The notes below the pieces were generated by a model. That model made no database searches. It saw only the letters and a list, made by a program, of their open reading frames with translations, and was not told where the DNA came from. A DNA stretch of 64,000 nt from Verrucomicrobia bacterium LW23 (GTDB taxonomy: Bacteria; Verrucomicrobiota; Verrucomicrobiia; Methylacidiphilales; UBA1321). The stretch's first letter is position 1. The number at the start of each line of letters is the position of its first letter. Positions 25,139-35,353 of the stretch are shown in pieces. Location of the stretch: assembly GCA_003054695.1 (NCBI GenBank), contig QAZA01000045.1:124001-188000 (forward strand), given 5' to 3'. A program made the position numbers and the translations under genes.

Positions 25139-25897
25139 TCAGCCACTGCGCTCGCCCTGAATGAGCAGCGCTGTCAGGCGGGCGCGCAACTGGTCGAGGG
25201 TAAGCGCGCGTTCCAGGTGCTCGCCGTGTGCAAGGGCGATCATACCGGTTTCCTCGCTCAAGACAACCACAACCGCATCGGTCTCGTCGCAAAGGCCCAT
25301 GGCGGCGCGGTGGCGCAGGCCAAGGGTGCGCTCAATGTTCTCGCGCTGCGTTACGGGGAAGACGGCGGCGGCGGTGACGATCATGTCGTTGACGATCACC
25401 ACGCCGCCATCGTGCAGCGGGGTGCGGGGAAAAAAGATGGTTGTGAGAAGATCCTGCGTCACAACGGCTTGCAGCTCCGTCCCCGTCTCGCGCGCCGGCT
25501 GGTACACGTCGTCGCGCTCAAAGGCGATCAGCGCGCCGTACCGCTGGGATTGCAGCGCCTCGATCGCCCCCACCACCTCCTCGATCACCTGCGAGCGCTG
25601 CTGCGACATACCCAGCACGTGCCGGCTGCCCAGGTTGGCGAGAAAGCGGCGCAGCTCCGGCTGAAACAGGACAACCAGGGCCACCAGAAAAAACGCCGTG
25701 CCCGAGCGCAGCATGTCGGTCACCACCTCCAGCTTCAGCAGTGTGGCGACCAGGGTGATGGTCACCATCACGATGACCAGCCCGGCCAGCACCCGCGCGC
25801 CGGGCGTGCCGCGAATCAGCTGCCAGCCCAGGTAAAAGCACGCGGCAATAATCCCCACCTCCGCCAGCCAGCGCGCGTCAAAGAGAGGGAATGTCAT
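25139..25897 (-). CDS. cdaA: Diadenylate cyclase CdaA
   Basis: 252 residues from ATG 25897. Three N-terminal membrane helices (residues 12-75) precede the DAC domain. DGG (163-165, in LHDGGVVI) and RHRAA (195-199) are the two catalytic motifs for making c-di-AMP from two ATP. PELRRFLANLG is the conserved linker after the helices. C-di-AMP normally regulates potassium and osmolyte uptake. The operon with the mini-CdaR and glmM suggests control by, or of, cell-wall precursor supply, as in Firmicutes. The start agrees with the family (one short hydrophilic lead). Confidence 0.95.
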   Translation of the reverse strand: MTFPLFDARWLAEVGIIAACFYLGWQLIRGTPGARVLAGLVIVMVTITLVATLLKLEVVTDMLRSGTAFFLVALVVLFQPELRRFLANLGSRHVLGMSQQRSQVIEEVVGAIEALQSQRYGALIAFERDDVYQPARETGTELQAVVTQDLLTTIFFPRTPLHDGGVVIVNDMIVTAAAVFPVTQRENIERTLGLRHRAAMGLCDETDAVVVVLSEETGMIALAHGEHLERALTLDQLRARLTALLIQGERSG

Positions 25898-26005
25898 AGG
25901 GCGCCGCCGGGGGGATTTCCCGTGGCACCACCATCTCTGCCAGCCCGCCAACGCCACGTAAAGCGCGAAGACGGGGGACAGGGAGACAAGGGGAATGATT
26001 TAACC

Positions 26006-26036
26006 ACGAAATACACGAAGCACACGAAATGGGGAG
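26006..26036. repeat. Family E direct repeat (CACGAA units)
   Basis: Three spaced CACGAA units (CACGAAATACACGAAGCACA and one more) in the cdaA upstream region; same type as 44790-44820. Confidence 0.55.
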
Positions 26037-26085
26037 GGGACGAAAAGGGGGAAGGACTCGATACTCGGTCTGAAGTCTCCCCTTC

Positions 26086-26197
26086 CCCCTTAGCGGCTTT
26101 GTTCCCCTTAGCGTGATAATATATCTGCTGCCCCTGTCTCCTTAATCGAGCGGATGCGCAGAAGCAGAGAGAGGCAGATTTTATCACGCTAAGGGGG
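26086..26197. repeat. Inverted repeat, family D variant
   Basis: CCCCTTAGCGTGATAATATA (26105-26124) pairs with TTTTATCACGCTAAGGGG (26179-26196). The outer part CCCCCTTAGCGGCTTTG (26086-26103) lacks its partner. It sits between the ABC ATPase stop and cdaA start. Confidence 0.75.
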
Positions 26198-26249
26198 GAA
26201 AGGATGTCTGCCCCCACTTTGACTTCATCCGCACTGTAGACATCCGTAC

Positions 26250-27266
<1,017 letters not shown>

Positions 27267-27436
27267 AGCCGTGGCCCCGCGCCCCATGCGCAATGCCAGG
27301 GCGAATCAATCCCCACCTTAAGCGCCCCGCACAAATGCGCAAGCCCGGAACGGGGAAGCGTTTCGTAGTGGGGGGGAGCGTGCGCGTGTGCCGTATCAGG
27401 TGCGGCGTGGATGGGCGGCTTTCGCTCAAAGGCTGT

Positions 27437-27460
27437 CAAGGGCGCAAAGGACGCAAAGGG
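27437..27460. repeat. GGCGCAAAGGACGCAAAG repeat unit
   Basis: A short direct repeat of GCAAAGG units in the spacer upstream of the ABC ATPase. Such GCAAAG-type units recur in intergenic DNA of many bacteria; only one instance is seen here. Confidence 0.35.
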
Positions 27461-27562
27461 GGGAGGGAAATGAAGTGCAGCCCCCACGCTTCCCCTGAGT
27501 ATTGCGCGACGTCGTGAACAGGTTGGAAATGACCTTATTCTCATCCAGTCTGCTCCCCCCTC

Positions 27563-27671
27563 TATCCCCACTTAGCGGCTTTGTCCCCCTTAGCGCGAAA
27601 AAATCCCCCTTCCGAATCTGAGAGAGAGAGAGAGTTTCGCACGAAGGGGGACAAAGCCGCCAAGTGGGGAT
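27563..27671. repeat. Inverted repeat, family D, copy 1
   Basis: Arms 27563-27600 and 27634-27671 (TATCCCCACTTAGCGGCTTT and TTTCGCACGAAGGGGGACAA mark them) pair nearly perfectly over about 38 bases; the loop contains an (AG)n run. Copies at 35152-35274 and 44863-44981. The rest of the 27267-28004 gap holds family E units (27727-27750) and an AT-rich leader. Confidence 0.88.
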
Positions 27672-28004
27672 AAATCGGAGATTTTCGGAGGACACCTTTC
27701 CTCTTCCCATTCCTACCCTCCGCAGTATTCGTGTCATTCGTGCTTAAACATTCCCCCTCCCCCCAGCCCCCGGATTCACGGCATTCGCGGTTAAAAACTC
27801 CGCGCATTTATTTGGTGTTGTTTGCGACAATCGCGGCTATAACACCGTTTCCCCTCTCACATACGGGCGTATGCATTTTTATTGTCGAAACGATAAAAAG
27901 TAGTTGAAACGCATGCAGTTTCAGCCTTTTATATTGCCCAAGTTTCACCCATAACAGCCCGCCGGTCGATGACTGGCGTTCATCCATCCCCACGCTCCAC
28001 TTCC

Positions 28005-29210
28005 ATGGATCTGACCCACTACCACCAGCTTGTTCGAGAGGGGCGCGCCGGTACGGTGCGCAGCCCACGCGCGCTGTGGCGTCTGGGCGGGCCGGACCGC
28101 GTGCGCTACCTTAACGGGCAGGTGACCAACGACGTCGCCAGGCTTGCCGTCGGCACCGCCATCTACGCGGCGGTTACCTCCGCCAAAGGGCGCATGGTGG
28201 GCGATATCTTTATCGGCGCCGCCGCGGACGCCTTGTATGTGGACGCCGACATCTCCCTGCGCGACAGCCTCTCCGCCCGCCTGGAGAGATACCTGATTGC
28301 CGACGATGCCGTTTGGGAGGATCTGACGGACTCCTGGACGCTCACCCACGTCTTTGGCGCGGACGCCCCGCCGCTGCCCGAGCCCCCCGGCCCCAGGGAG
28401 GCCGACCGCGCGGAAGCCGCGTCGCATGAGCCCCTTACGTGGGCCGACGCGCAAGCCCGCGACATCATGGTGGCGAAGATGAGCGACCGCTCCCCCGACC
28501 TGGGCGGCACGCCGGAGCGCCTCCCCTCCGCCATTGTGGATGACAAGGCGATGGCCGCCGCCCGCGCCGCCGACGAAGCCGCCGCGGCCGCCCAGGAGTG
28601 GGATCCCAACGGCCCCGCCGACGATCTCGACAGCGCCGGCCCCGGCCCCGTTGCCGCCAACCTGCCCGTCGCCATCCGCAACCCCCGCTACGGCCTGGCG
28701 GGGTGGGACCTGTGGGTGCCGCCCGGCTCCGGCCCGCTCACAGGCTCCGCCGCCGCCGCGCAGGTGGCGGACGAGATGATAGAGCTGATCCGCACGGAGC
28801 ACGGCCTGGCACGCTGGGGCGTGGACATGGACGACTCCAACCTGCCGCCGGAGGCGCTGATGCCCGAGGAGCGCGCCATCAGCTACACCAAAGGCTGCTA
28901 CGTGGGCCAGGAGATTATTGCGCGCCTCAAAAGCGTAGGCCAGGTCAACAAGCGCCTGTGCGTGCTGAAGGTGACCGCATCCCCGGCGGGTGCCGGCACG
29001 GACGACGTCGCAGCGCTGCGCGGCGCCGCCCTGGCGGTGGGTGATCGCGACGTGGGGCGCATTACCGGCGCTGTGCACTCGCCCGCGGCCGGCGGCCTGC
29101 TGTGCCTGGGCTACGTCAACCGCCACTTTGGGGCGGAGGCGACACTGACGGCCTCCACTGGCCATACTCTCGCAATCGTATCACCACCATTAACACCGTT
29201 GCTTATCTAG
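28005..29210 (+). CDS. ygfZ: YgfZ/GcvT-family folate-binding protein with a large insertion
   Basis: 401 residues from ATG 28005. N-terminal GcvT-like fold: GPDRVRYLNGQVTNDVARL, SAKGRMVGDIFI. The family signature KGCYVGQE is at 296-303. YgfZ helps Fe-S cluster enzymes using tetrahydrofolate. Compared with about 326 residues in E. coli, there is an extra Ala/Asp-rich segment (about residues 125-225) between the two halves. The gene stands alone. Confidence 0.88.
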   Translation: MDLTHYHQLVREGRAGTVRSPRALWRLGGPDRVRYLNGQVTNDVARLAVGTAIYAAVTSAKGRMVGDIFIGAAADALYVDADISLRDSLSARLERYLIADDAVWEDLTDSWTLTHVFGADAPPLPEPPGPREADRAEAASHEPLTWADAQARDIMVAKMSDRSPDLGGTPERLPSAIVDDKAMAAARAADEAAAAAQEWDPNGPADDLDSAGPGPVAANLPVAIRNPRYGLAGWDLWVPPGSGPLTGSAAAAQVADEMIELIRTEHGLARWGVDMDDSNLPPEALMPEERAISYTKGCYVGQEIIARLKSVGQVNKRLCVLKVTASPAGAGTDDVAALRGAALAVGDRDVGRITGAVHSPAAGGLLCLGYVNRHFGAEATLTASTGHTLAIVSPPLTPLLI

Positions 29211-29438
29211 GTTGCCAACACCTGCATATTCAACTATCCGGGTTAACCTTTTCGCTTCTTTTTTTATCTGCGGCCCCTATAACACCATACGGCCCGCGGA
29301 ATCTCCCCTCTATCACACTCCCATCGCCTCTCCGGGCGCACAACAGCGCGCGGAGGGTGCCGCCGCCCCATGAATCGCCCCGCCGCCACACGCTCCACAG
29401 CTCTCGCCCTTGCCGCCGCATTTGCGGGCGGTGACCGG

Positions 29439-30899
29439 ATGGCGCGTGCCGCACTGCGGCTGGCCCTGGCGGCGTGGCTGTGCGTGGCACTGACGGGCTG
29501 CCTGGGTATGGGCGGCGGCGGCTCCTCCGCCTCCGTGGATGGCGAGTTGCCGACCAACCCCGGCCATATGGGCGGCGGGTCCGCCTCCAACTCTCCCTAC
29601 GTTACCGCCACAGCGGCGGACGCGGCGCCCGAGCCCGCCGGCAAGCCGCGCGCCCGCGGGTCCACCGCCTCGTCCAACTCGCGCCTGGCCTCCGGGCCCT
29701 CCGCCCCGCCTTCGGACGGCGCGCCGCAAATCCCCACCGCAAAGCCCAGGAAGGAAGAGGTGAAGCGCGCCACGCCCATTGTGGATACCGAAGCGCCCAG
29801 CCTGGCTTCCGCCGGAAGCACCAGCCGTGGCCGCTCGTCGTCCATCCCCACGCGCGGCGCCGTAACGGCGCGCGCCACGGGCAACTCGCCATCCTCGGCG
29901 CCCGCCACAACCGCCGGCACGCCGCGGGAGCCGGAGTTTGATTACACCTCGCCCGCCATTCAGCAGCGCACTATGCCGAATATGCCGCGAGAGGGGCTGA
30001 GCAAAGCCAATCCCTCCATGTTTGTGCGTCGCAACGAGTCGCAGCAGCCGCCGCCCCCCGGTTACACACCCCCCTCATACGCGCAAAGCGCTCAGCGCCA
30101 GCCCCTTGCCCGTGGCGAGGGCAATAACCGCGCCTACGGCGATGGCGCGAGCAATATGCCGCACTACGAGGCGACCGAGCCGCCGTCCGGCGATCGCAGC
30201 CGCAACGCGCCGCCGCCTCCGCCCTCGCGCGACGAGTCCTACCGCGAAAGCATTGCGGGCGGCGATGCCTACGCCCAGAGCGGCGACGGCGCCGCGCCCC
30301 GGCCCCAGGTGCAAAACCGCAGCGCCGTGCCGCCGCCCTCCCTGCCGCGCGGGCCGGAGTTCCCCGGTCGCGCCCGCGTGGGTAACGACGACGTGGCGGT
30401 GATTACCACCCCCTTTGGCGACGTGGTGATTGCGCTGGATCCGCTGGCAGCGCCGCAAACTGTGGCCAATTTTGTGCAGCTGATCTCCGAGGGCTTCTAC
30501 AACGGCACCACCTTCCACCGCACCGTGCCCAACTTTGTCATTCAGGGTGGCGACCCCAACAGCAAGCAGGCGGATCGCTCCCGCCACGGCCTGGGCGGCC
30601 CCGGCTACACCGTGCCGGCGGAGATCGGCCTCAAGCACGTGCGCGGCGCCGTTGCCATGGCCCGCGGCCGCGATGCCGTCAACCCCACCCGCGCCTCCAA
30701 CGGCAGCCAGTTCTACATCTGCCTTAACAACACGCCGGAGCTTAACAACAAGTACACCGTCTTCGGCCGGGTGATCAAAGGCATGGACATTGTCGACACT
30801 ATCTCCAACCAGCCCCGCGACAACCGCGATAACCCGCTCGACAACATCCCTATGCAAGTAGTGATGAAGAAACGGAGTGAGATCCAGGGCCTGCAGTAA
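29439..30899 (+). CDS. Lipoprotein peptidyl-prolyl isomerase (cyclophilin) with long disordered linker
   Basis: 486 residues from ATG 29439. The signal MARAALRLALAAWLCVALTG leads to a lipobox Cys (C21). An upstream ATG at 29370 is possible but would leave a 43-residue pre-lipobox part. About 300 Pro/Ser/Ala/Gly-rich residues follow, then a cyclophilin domain (from about VAVITTPFGDVVIALDP): GFYNGTTFHRTVPNFVIQGG, ASNGSQFYICLNNTPELN, YTVFGRVIKGMDIVD. The active-site Arg (FHR) and QF are present. Likely folds proteins in the periplasm or at the outer membrane. Confidence 0.88.
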   Translation: MARAALRLALAAWLCVALTGCLGMGGGGSSASVDGELPTNPGHMGGGSASNSPYVTATAADAAPEPAGKPRARGSTASSNSRLASGPSAPPSDGAPQIPTAKPRKEEVKRATPIVDTEAPSLASAGSTSRGRSSSIPTRGAVTARATGNSPSSAPATTAGTPREPEFDYTSPAIQQRTMPNMPREGLSKANPSMFVRRNESQQPPPPGYTPPSYAQSAQRQPLARGEGNNRAYGDGASNMPHYEATEPPSGDRSRNAPPPPPSRDESYRESIAGGDAYAQSGDGAAPRPQVQNRSAVPPPSLPRGPEFPGRARVGNDDVAVITTPFGDVVIALDPLAAPQTVANFVQLISEGFYNGTTFHRTVPNFVIQGGDPNSKQADRSRHGLGGPGYTVPAEIGLKHVRGAVAMARGRDAVNPTRASNGSQFYICLNNTPELNNKYTVFGRVIKGMDIVDTISNQPRDNRDNPLDNIPMQVVMKKRSEIQGLQ

Positions 30900-30902
30900 A
30901 GC

Positions 30903-31766
30903 CTACAGACTCGGCACGGCGGCCAGCAGCCTCTTCGTGTAGTCGTCCTTGGGGTTGGCGTAGATTTCCTCGGCCGAGGCGGACTCGACGAGTTTGCCCT
31001 GGGACATGACGAGGACGTGGTCGCTGATGTGCTCCACCACCGCAAGGTCGTGCGCGATAAAGAGATAGGTGAGGCCGAGCTCCTCCTGCAGGTCCTGCAG
31101 CAGGTTGACGATCTGCGCCTGCACACTTACGTCCAGCGCGCTTACCGGCTCATCGCAAATGATAAACTGCGGCTCCACAGCCAGGGCGCGGGCGATGCCG
31201 ATGCGCTGCCGCTGGCCGCCGCTGAACTCGTGCGGGTAGCGCCACATGTGGTCGGCCTTAAGTCCCACTTTGACAAGGAGATCCGCCACGCGTTGCGTGC
31301 GGTCGGCGCGGCTCATGCGGGCAAAATGGATGTCCAGCGCCTCGCCCACAATCTCGGCCACGCGCATGCGCGGGTTGAGCGAGTTGTAGGGATCCTGAAA
31401 AATAATCTGAATCTGTTTGCGATACGGCCGGAACTGGCTGTTGCTGAGCGAGTTAAGCAGTGTGCCATTAAACCGAATCGTCCCGGACGTCGGCTGCACC
31501 AGCCGTATGATCGAGCGCCCGATGGTCGTCTTGCCACTGCCGCTCTCCCCCACCAGCCCGGTGGTTTTGCCGCGCTGGACAGTAAAGCTGACGTTATCCA
31601 CCGCGCGAACTTCCCCCACCCTGCGGCGGAAGATACCGCCCAGGATAGGGAAGTATACGCACAAGTTGTTGACTTCGAGCAGGATATCGCCGCTGCCGGC
31701 GGCGCCTGGGGGGATGGCTGCCCCCGGTGTGCCTTCGGGGCGAAGTGGATAGGGGGAAATACTCAT
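30903..31766 (-). CDS. Oligopeptide-type ABC transporter ATP-binding protein (OppF-like)
   Basis: 287 residues. Walker [11 protein letters not shown]-loop [14 protein letters not shown] (a hallmark of the Opp/Dpp ATPases), signature [17 protein letters not shown], Walker [14 protein letters not shown]-loop IAHDL. No OppD, OppC or OppA lies nearby; an OppB-like permease is 6.5 kb away on the other strand. It starts 12 bases after the NTase-like gene. Stops of this gene and the cyclophilin gene are only three bases apart. Confidence 0.92.
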   Translation of the reverse strand: MSISPYPLRPEGTPGAAIPPGAAGSGDILLEVNNLCVYFPILGGIFRRRVGEVRAVDNVSFTVQRGKTTGLVGESGSGKTTIGRSIIRLVQPTSGTIRFNGTLLNSLSNSQFRPYRKQIQIIFQDPYNSLNPRMRVAEIVGEALDIHFARMSRADRTQRVADLLVKVGLKADHMWRYPHEFSGGQRQRIGIARALAVEPQFIICDEPVSALDVSVQAQIVNLLQDLQEELGLTYLFIAHDLAVVEHISDHVLVMSQGKLVESASAEEIYANPKDDYTKRLLAAVPSL

Positions 31767-31778
31767 CCTGCCACCCTG

Positions 31779-32606
31779 CTACTTCACCTTGGGCACGGGC
31801 ATGATCTTCGCAAGCTTGGTAGTCATGCGTTTACCGACGTTATCGTCGCGATTGATCTTCACTTCCTCGTGCGGAATCGCCTTGGGAAGGGCGGCGGGGA
31901 CTGCGGAGTCGGTGAGCGAGGTTGCTGGCGCGGCGGTCGCATCTCCTTCGTCGGCAGCGGCTTCGCCCTCGGCGGGCTCGGCGGCCGCGGCGGCTTCCTG
32001 CTCGGCAATGTAGGCGTCGAGTTCCGCCTTGGCTTCGGCGCGAAGAGTGCCCAGGTGATCGCCGGTGAGATAGCCTTCGCTGCCGCAAATCGTCTGCAGC
32101 AGTTCCCAGTCCACGGGGATGGTTTCCGCCAGCGCAAACATCAGCAGCGTTTTGGCTTCGCCGCGGGCGCGCTCGCTCTCAAAGGGGTAGAAGGAGGCGA
32201 CGACTCGCTCCGCGATCAGGTCCTCAATGGGCAGCATGCGAAAGCTGCCGAACTCCGACTTGTACTCGCGCAATTGCTCGCGGTGCGTGGTCGGCACGTC
32301 GTGGCCCAGGCGCACGCGGATGTCGGCGATCGCCCACTCCCACAGCTGGCCTTCGGCGCCCAGTTGCTCGGCAAAAATCTCCTGCAGCAGCCGGGGGGTG
32401 AGTTTGCCGGAGTAGGGGGCCATCTCCAGGTCGTTTTCCGTGCCTTCGGCGTCGACATAGCGCTCGTAGACGAAGTTGCCGGTCACCGCCAGCTTCACGC
32501 CTTTGATCTTCATGAGCGTGGAGATGAGCCCCGCCAGAAGCGTCAGGCGGGCTGTGCGATCTTCCGTAGCCGTGATCCTTTCGAGTGACTCTTGGATTTT
32601 ACTCAC
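31779..32606 (-). CDS. Nucleotidyltransferase-like hypothetical protein
   Basis: 275 residues if started at GTG 32606 (VSKIQESLERITATEDR); the frame is open to 32876, but the upstream part overlaps the kinase and is Arg/Pro-rich, as expected for a shadow. The central part LAVTGNFVYERYVDAEGTENDLEM and MLPIEDLIAERVVASF recall the domain pattern of nucleotidyltransferase-type proteins with a degenerate active site. The C-terminal 70 residues are Ala/Glu-rich. The gene is in line with a histidine kinase (55 bases) and oppF-like (12 bases). Function unknown. Confidence 0.55.
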   Translation of the reverse strand: MSKIQESLERITATEDRTARLTLLAGLISTLMKIKGVKLAVTGNFVYERYVDAEGTENDLEMAPYSGKLTPRLLQEIFAEQLGAEGQLWEWAIADIRVRLGHDVPTTHREQLREYKSEFGSFRMLPIEDLIAERVVASFYPFESERARGEAKTLLMFALAETIPVDWELLQTICGSEGYLTGDHLGTLRAEAKAELDAYIAEQEAAAAAEPAEGEAAADEGDATAAPATSLTDSAVPAALPKAIPHEEVKINRDDNVGKRMTTKLAKIMPVPKVK

Positions 32607-32661
32607 GCGAGGTAGCGTAGCTCGCAAAAGTCTTTTCGACAATAAACAATCGCACGTTGCG

Positions 32662-34134
32662 TTACTTTTCCGCTTCGCCGCGTGATACCGCCTCCGTACG
32701 GGCGCCCGCCTCGGGCTCCGCCGGCCCGCTGTGCAGCGGCAGCGCGACGCCAAAGGTGGTGCCGATGCCCGGCCGCGTGCGGTATTGCAGGGCGCCGCCG
32801 TGTTTCTCGACAATGCGCGCGGCGATGGAGAGGCCCAGGCCGGTGCCCTGGTCTTTTGTCGTGTAAAACGGGTCAAACAGCCGCTTCTCCACCTCCGGCG
32901 GCATGCCGCTGCCGTTGTCCTCCACCTCCAGCAGCACGCAGGGGGTGCGGGTGCCGCGCAGGGTGTGGTGGGTGGGTATGGCGCGCAGCGTAACCAGGCC
33001 TTTTTCCTCGGCGCCGCCGCGGGCTTCGCGCGGGTACTCGCGCGCGGGGCCGTCGGTGATGCTGTCCGCGGCGTTTTGGATGAGGTTGAGCAATACCTGT
33101 TTGATCTGCCGCGAATCGGCGCGCAGTATCAGCCCGGGCTCCGCCTGCACGTGCAGCCATACCTCTTTGCGGGCCAGCGTGGGCTCCATCAGGTCGTGCA
33201 CTTCCAGCAAAAGCGCGGCGGCATCCACGGGGCGCAGCGCTGGCTCCTCCGGCCGCGCAAAGTCCAGCACATTGCGCACAAGTTGTTCCAGCCGAGTGAT
33301 TTCCCCCGCAATGACGCGGAAGTCCTCCTCCGCCGCGCTGCCCGGCGCGGCGCGGCGCTGCTGGCGAAAGAGGCGGCCTTTAATCGCCGTGAGCGGGTTA
33401 CGGATCTCATGCGCCACGCCGGCGGCCAGCATGCCCAGGCTGGCCAGTTTCTCCTGGCGGGAGATGATGGCCTCGCTCTGCACCAGACGGGTGCGCAGCG
33501 GCGCAATCATATCGCGATACACAATAAGCCCCAGCCACGAGACGGCCCCCATCAGCAGCAGCATGCCGGTAATGCTATACACCTGTAGCGACGCAATGCT
33601 GCTGCGCGACGCGCTGAACAGCTCCGTAAGCGAGGAATTGTGCGCCAGGGCCAGTTCGTAGCCCAGGTTCAGCAGCTGCGTGGAGCGCGCCTCGATTTTG
33701 CCCAGCGCCGCGCGGTCGCTGCCGCGGGAAAGCTCGAACGGCTGCTCCGAAACGCGGCGCGCCTCCTGCAGGTACAGGTCGAACGCTTCGTCGATGCGCT
33801 CCAGCACTTCGCTCTCCGGCGAAGTGGTGAGGTTGCCCTTTTGCTGGTCAATCCACCGATTCATCTGGCTGCTGGTCTCGCGAAATTCCTCCAGCTTTTG
33901 CGGGGATTTGGTGATGGCGTACTCCAGCAAGGCGTTGTCCAGGCCCTGAAGCTCCGCGCGAAAGTGCTCCGCAATGCCAAAGCTTTTCAGCTGCCCGTCG
34001 TCCAGCACCAGGTTAATGGCGCGCAGCGTTTGCCAGGTGGACCACGACGCGGCGAGGATCAGCCCGCCGAGAGACAGGATGGTGACGGCGAAGACGAGGA
34101 GGCGGAAGCGCAGCGTGGAGAAGAACTTCATCAT
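32662..34134 (-). CDS. Sensor histidine kinase (NtrB-like)
   Basis: 490 residues. Two membrane helices (12-32 and 187-206) flank an extracytoplasmic helical sensor of about 150 residues. The dimerisation/phosphoacceptor box is GVAHEIRNPLTAIK with H242; N box NLIQNAADS; G1 VEDNGSGMP; G2 GTGLGLSIAARIV. The four-base overlap ATGA with the SDR stop indicates coupling. No response regulator gene is adjacent, so the partner must be elsewhere. The short loop between the H box and the N box contains QQRRAAPGSAAEEDF. Confidence 0.9.
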   Translation of the reverse strand: MMKFFSTLRFRLLVFAVTILSLGGLILAASWSTWQTLRAINLVLDDGQLKSFGIAEHFRAELQGLDNALLEYAITKSPQKLEEFRETSSQMNRWIDQQKGNLTTSPESEVLERIDEAFDLYLQEARRVSEQPFELSRGSDRAALGKIEARSTQLLNLGYELALAHNSSLTELFSASRSSIASLQVYSITGMLLLMGAVSWLGLIVYRDMIAPLRTRLVQSEAIISRQEKLASLGMLAAGVAHEIRNPLTAIKGRLFRQQRRAAPGSAAEEDFRVIAGEITRLEQLVRNVLDFARPEEPALRPVDAAALLLEVHDLMEPTLARKEVWLHVQAEPGLILRADSRQIKQVLLNLIQNAADSITDGPAREYPREARGGAEEKGLVTLRAIPTHHTLRGTRTPCVLLEVEDNGSGMPPEVEKRLFDPFYTTKDQGTGLGLSIAARIVEKHGGALQYRTRPGIGTTFGVALPLHSGPAEPEAGARTEAVSRGEAEK

Positions 34135-35018
34135 GGTGCCGGGCTCTCTTGCGCGTCCGAGGGGCGAGCGGCGGAGGTCGGAGCGCTCTCCGCCTCCCGC
34201 ACGTACCCGGCCTGCTCCAAGATGCTTTTTTGCAGCGGCGCCACGTTAAAGCCGCCGGCGACGATGAGGTTGTTGCCCGTCATGTACGCGGCGGCGGCGG
34301 AGAGGAAAAAGTCAATGGCGGCGGCAATATCGGCGGGGGTGGCGAAGCGGCCGGCCGGCATCTCGCGCAGCGGCTGCAGGCCCAGGCTGTCCCCCAGCAT
34401 GCCGGGCGAGACGATGTTGATGGTGACGCCGTGCGGCGCCTCCAGGGGCGCGAGCGTTTTGGTCATCATCCAGACGCCCGTTTTGCCCACGTAATAGCTA
34501 AACGCCGGCTCCGCAAAGCCCGGCTGATCGCACAGGGAATCCCCCACGCTGACAATGCGCCCGCGGCCGGAAGCGCGCAGGTGCGGCAGCGCGGCGCGGA
34601 TGGCGAAGAACGCGGCGCCGACGGTGCTGTGCAGGCCCTCCCAGAAGTCGTCGGCGGTGAGGTCGTGAAAGCGCTTTTCGCAATACACGCCTGCATTGTT
34701 GATGAGGGTATCGGGCGGACCGAGCAAGTCCGCCACTTCGCGCATCAGGCGCTCGGCGTCCGCTTCGCGGGAGAGATCGGCCTGGAAGGCGCGGGCCCTG
34801 CCGCCCGGTGGGGACATTGCGTTGATCCGCTCCACCACCGCCTCCGCCGCCGCCCGGCTTCCCTCGCTGCGATAATGCACGGCCACCGCATGCCCCTGCG
34901 CCGCAAGATGTTGAGCGAGCGCGGCACCGAGTCGACCGGAAGCGCCCGTTACCACCACGGTGCGGCCCGCGGCCGGAGAAGCGGGGCTGCTGAGGCTCGT
35001 GGAGGCCGTGGAGGACAT
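34131..35018 (-). CDS. SDR-family oxidoreductase
   Basis: 295 residues. Rossmann nucleotide-binding motif TGASGRLGAAL (24-34), NNAGVY, and a YxxxK catalytic pair in YYVGKTG; the Ser before it is in SVGDSL. IVSPGMLGDS and the C-terminal TGNNLIVAGGFN are typical of reductases that act on pteridines or on fatty-acid-like substrates. FolM-like pteridine reductases are a fair guess, but the substrate is not certain. The gene opens a leftward cluster with a sensor kinase. Confidence 0.85.
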   Translation of the reverse strand: MSSTASTSLSSPASPAAGRTVVVTGASGRLGAALAQHLAAQGHAVAVHYRSEGSRAAAEAVVERINAMSPPGGRARAFQADLSREADAERLMREVADLLGPPDTLINNAGVYCEKRFHDLTADDFWEGLHSTVGAAFFAIRAALPHLRASGRGRIVSVGDSLCDQPGFAEPAFSYYVGKTGVWMMTKTLAPLEAPHGVTINIVSPGMLGDSLGLQPLREMPAGRFATPADIAAAIDFFLSAAAAYMTGNNLIVAGGFNVAPLQKSILEQAGYVREAESAPTSAARPSDAQESPAP

Positions 35019-35151
35019 ACCTGTAGCCTACGCGATGGCACTACCCCGCCGCAAGGTCATGCTTAAAGTGCAGGCCGCCGGAAGTGCCTGCGCGACAGAG
35101 TTGGCAAAGTTTGTATCGCAACAAAAATCCAGCTCTCCTTTCCGTATTCCC

Positions 35152-35274
35152 CTCTATCCCCACTTAGCGGCTTTGTCCCCCTTCGTGCGAAAAATCCCCC
35201 CTGAAAAAACGGGCGCACAGCAGGTGGGGAGAGTTTCGCACGAAGGGGGGCGAAGCCGATAAGTGGGGATAGAG
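35152..35274. repeat. Inverted repeat, family D, copy 2
   Basis: Arms 35152-35192 and 35234-35274 pair over about 40 bases with a few mismatches, loop about 41 bases. Located between the SDR start and rnpB. The remainder of the 35019-35353 gap shows no gene. Confidence 0.88.
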
Positions 35275-35353
35275 TTGGGATGTCGAACAGATCTGCACTC
35301 ACCTCGGATGCGTTACGCTTGCCATCGCCCCGCCGCCCTGCTACGGTAGCGAA

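Noticed and set aside
26006-26036. CACGAA units as a possible CRISPR array
   Set aside because: Units are 6-9 bases with no regular 30-40 base spacers and no cas genes.
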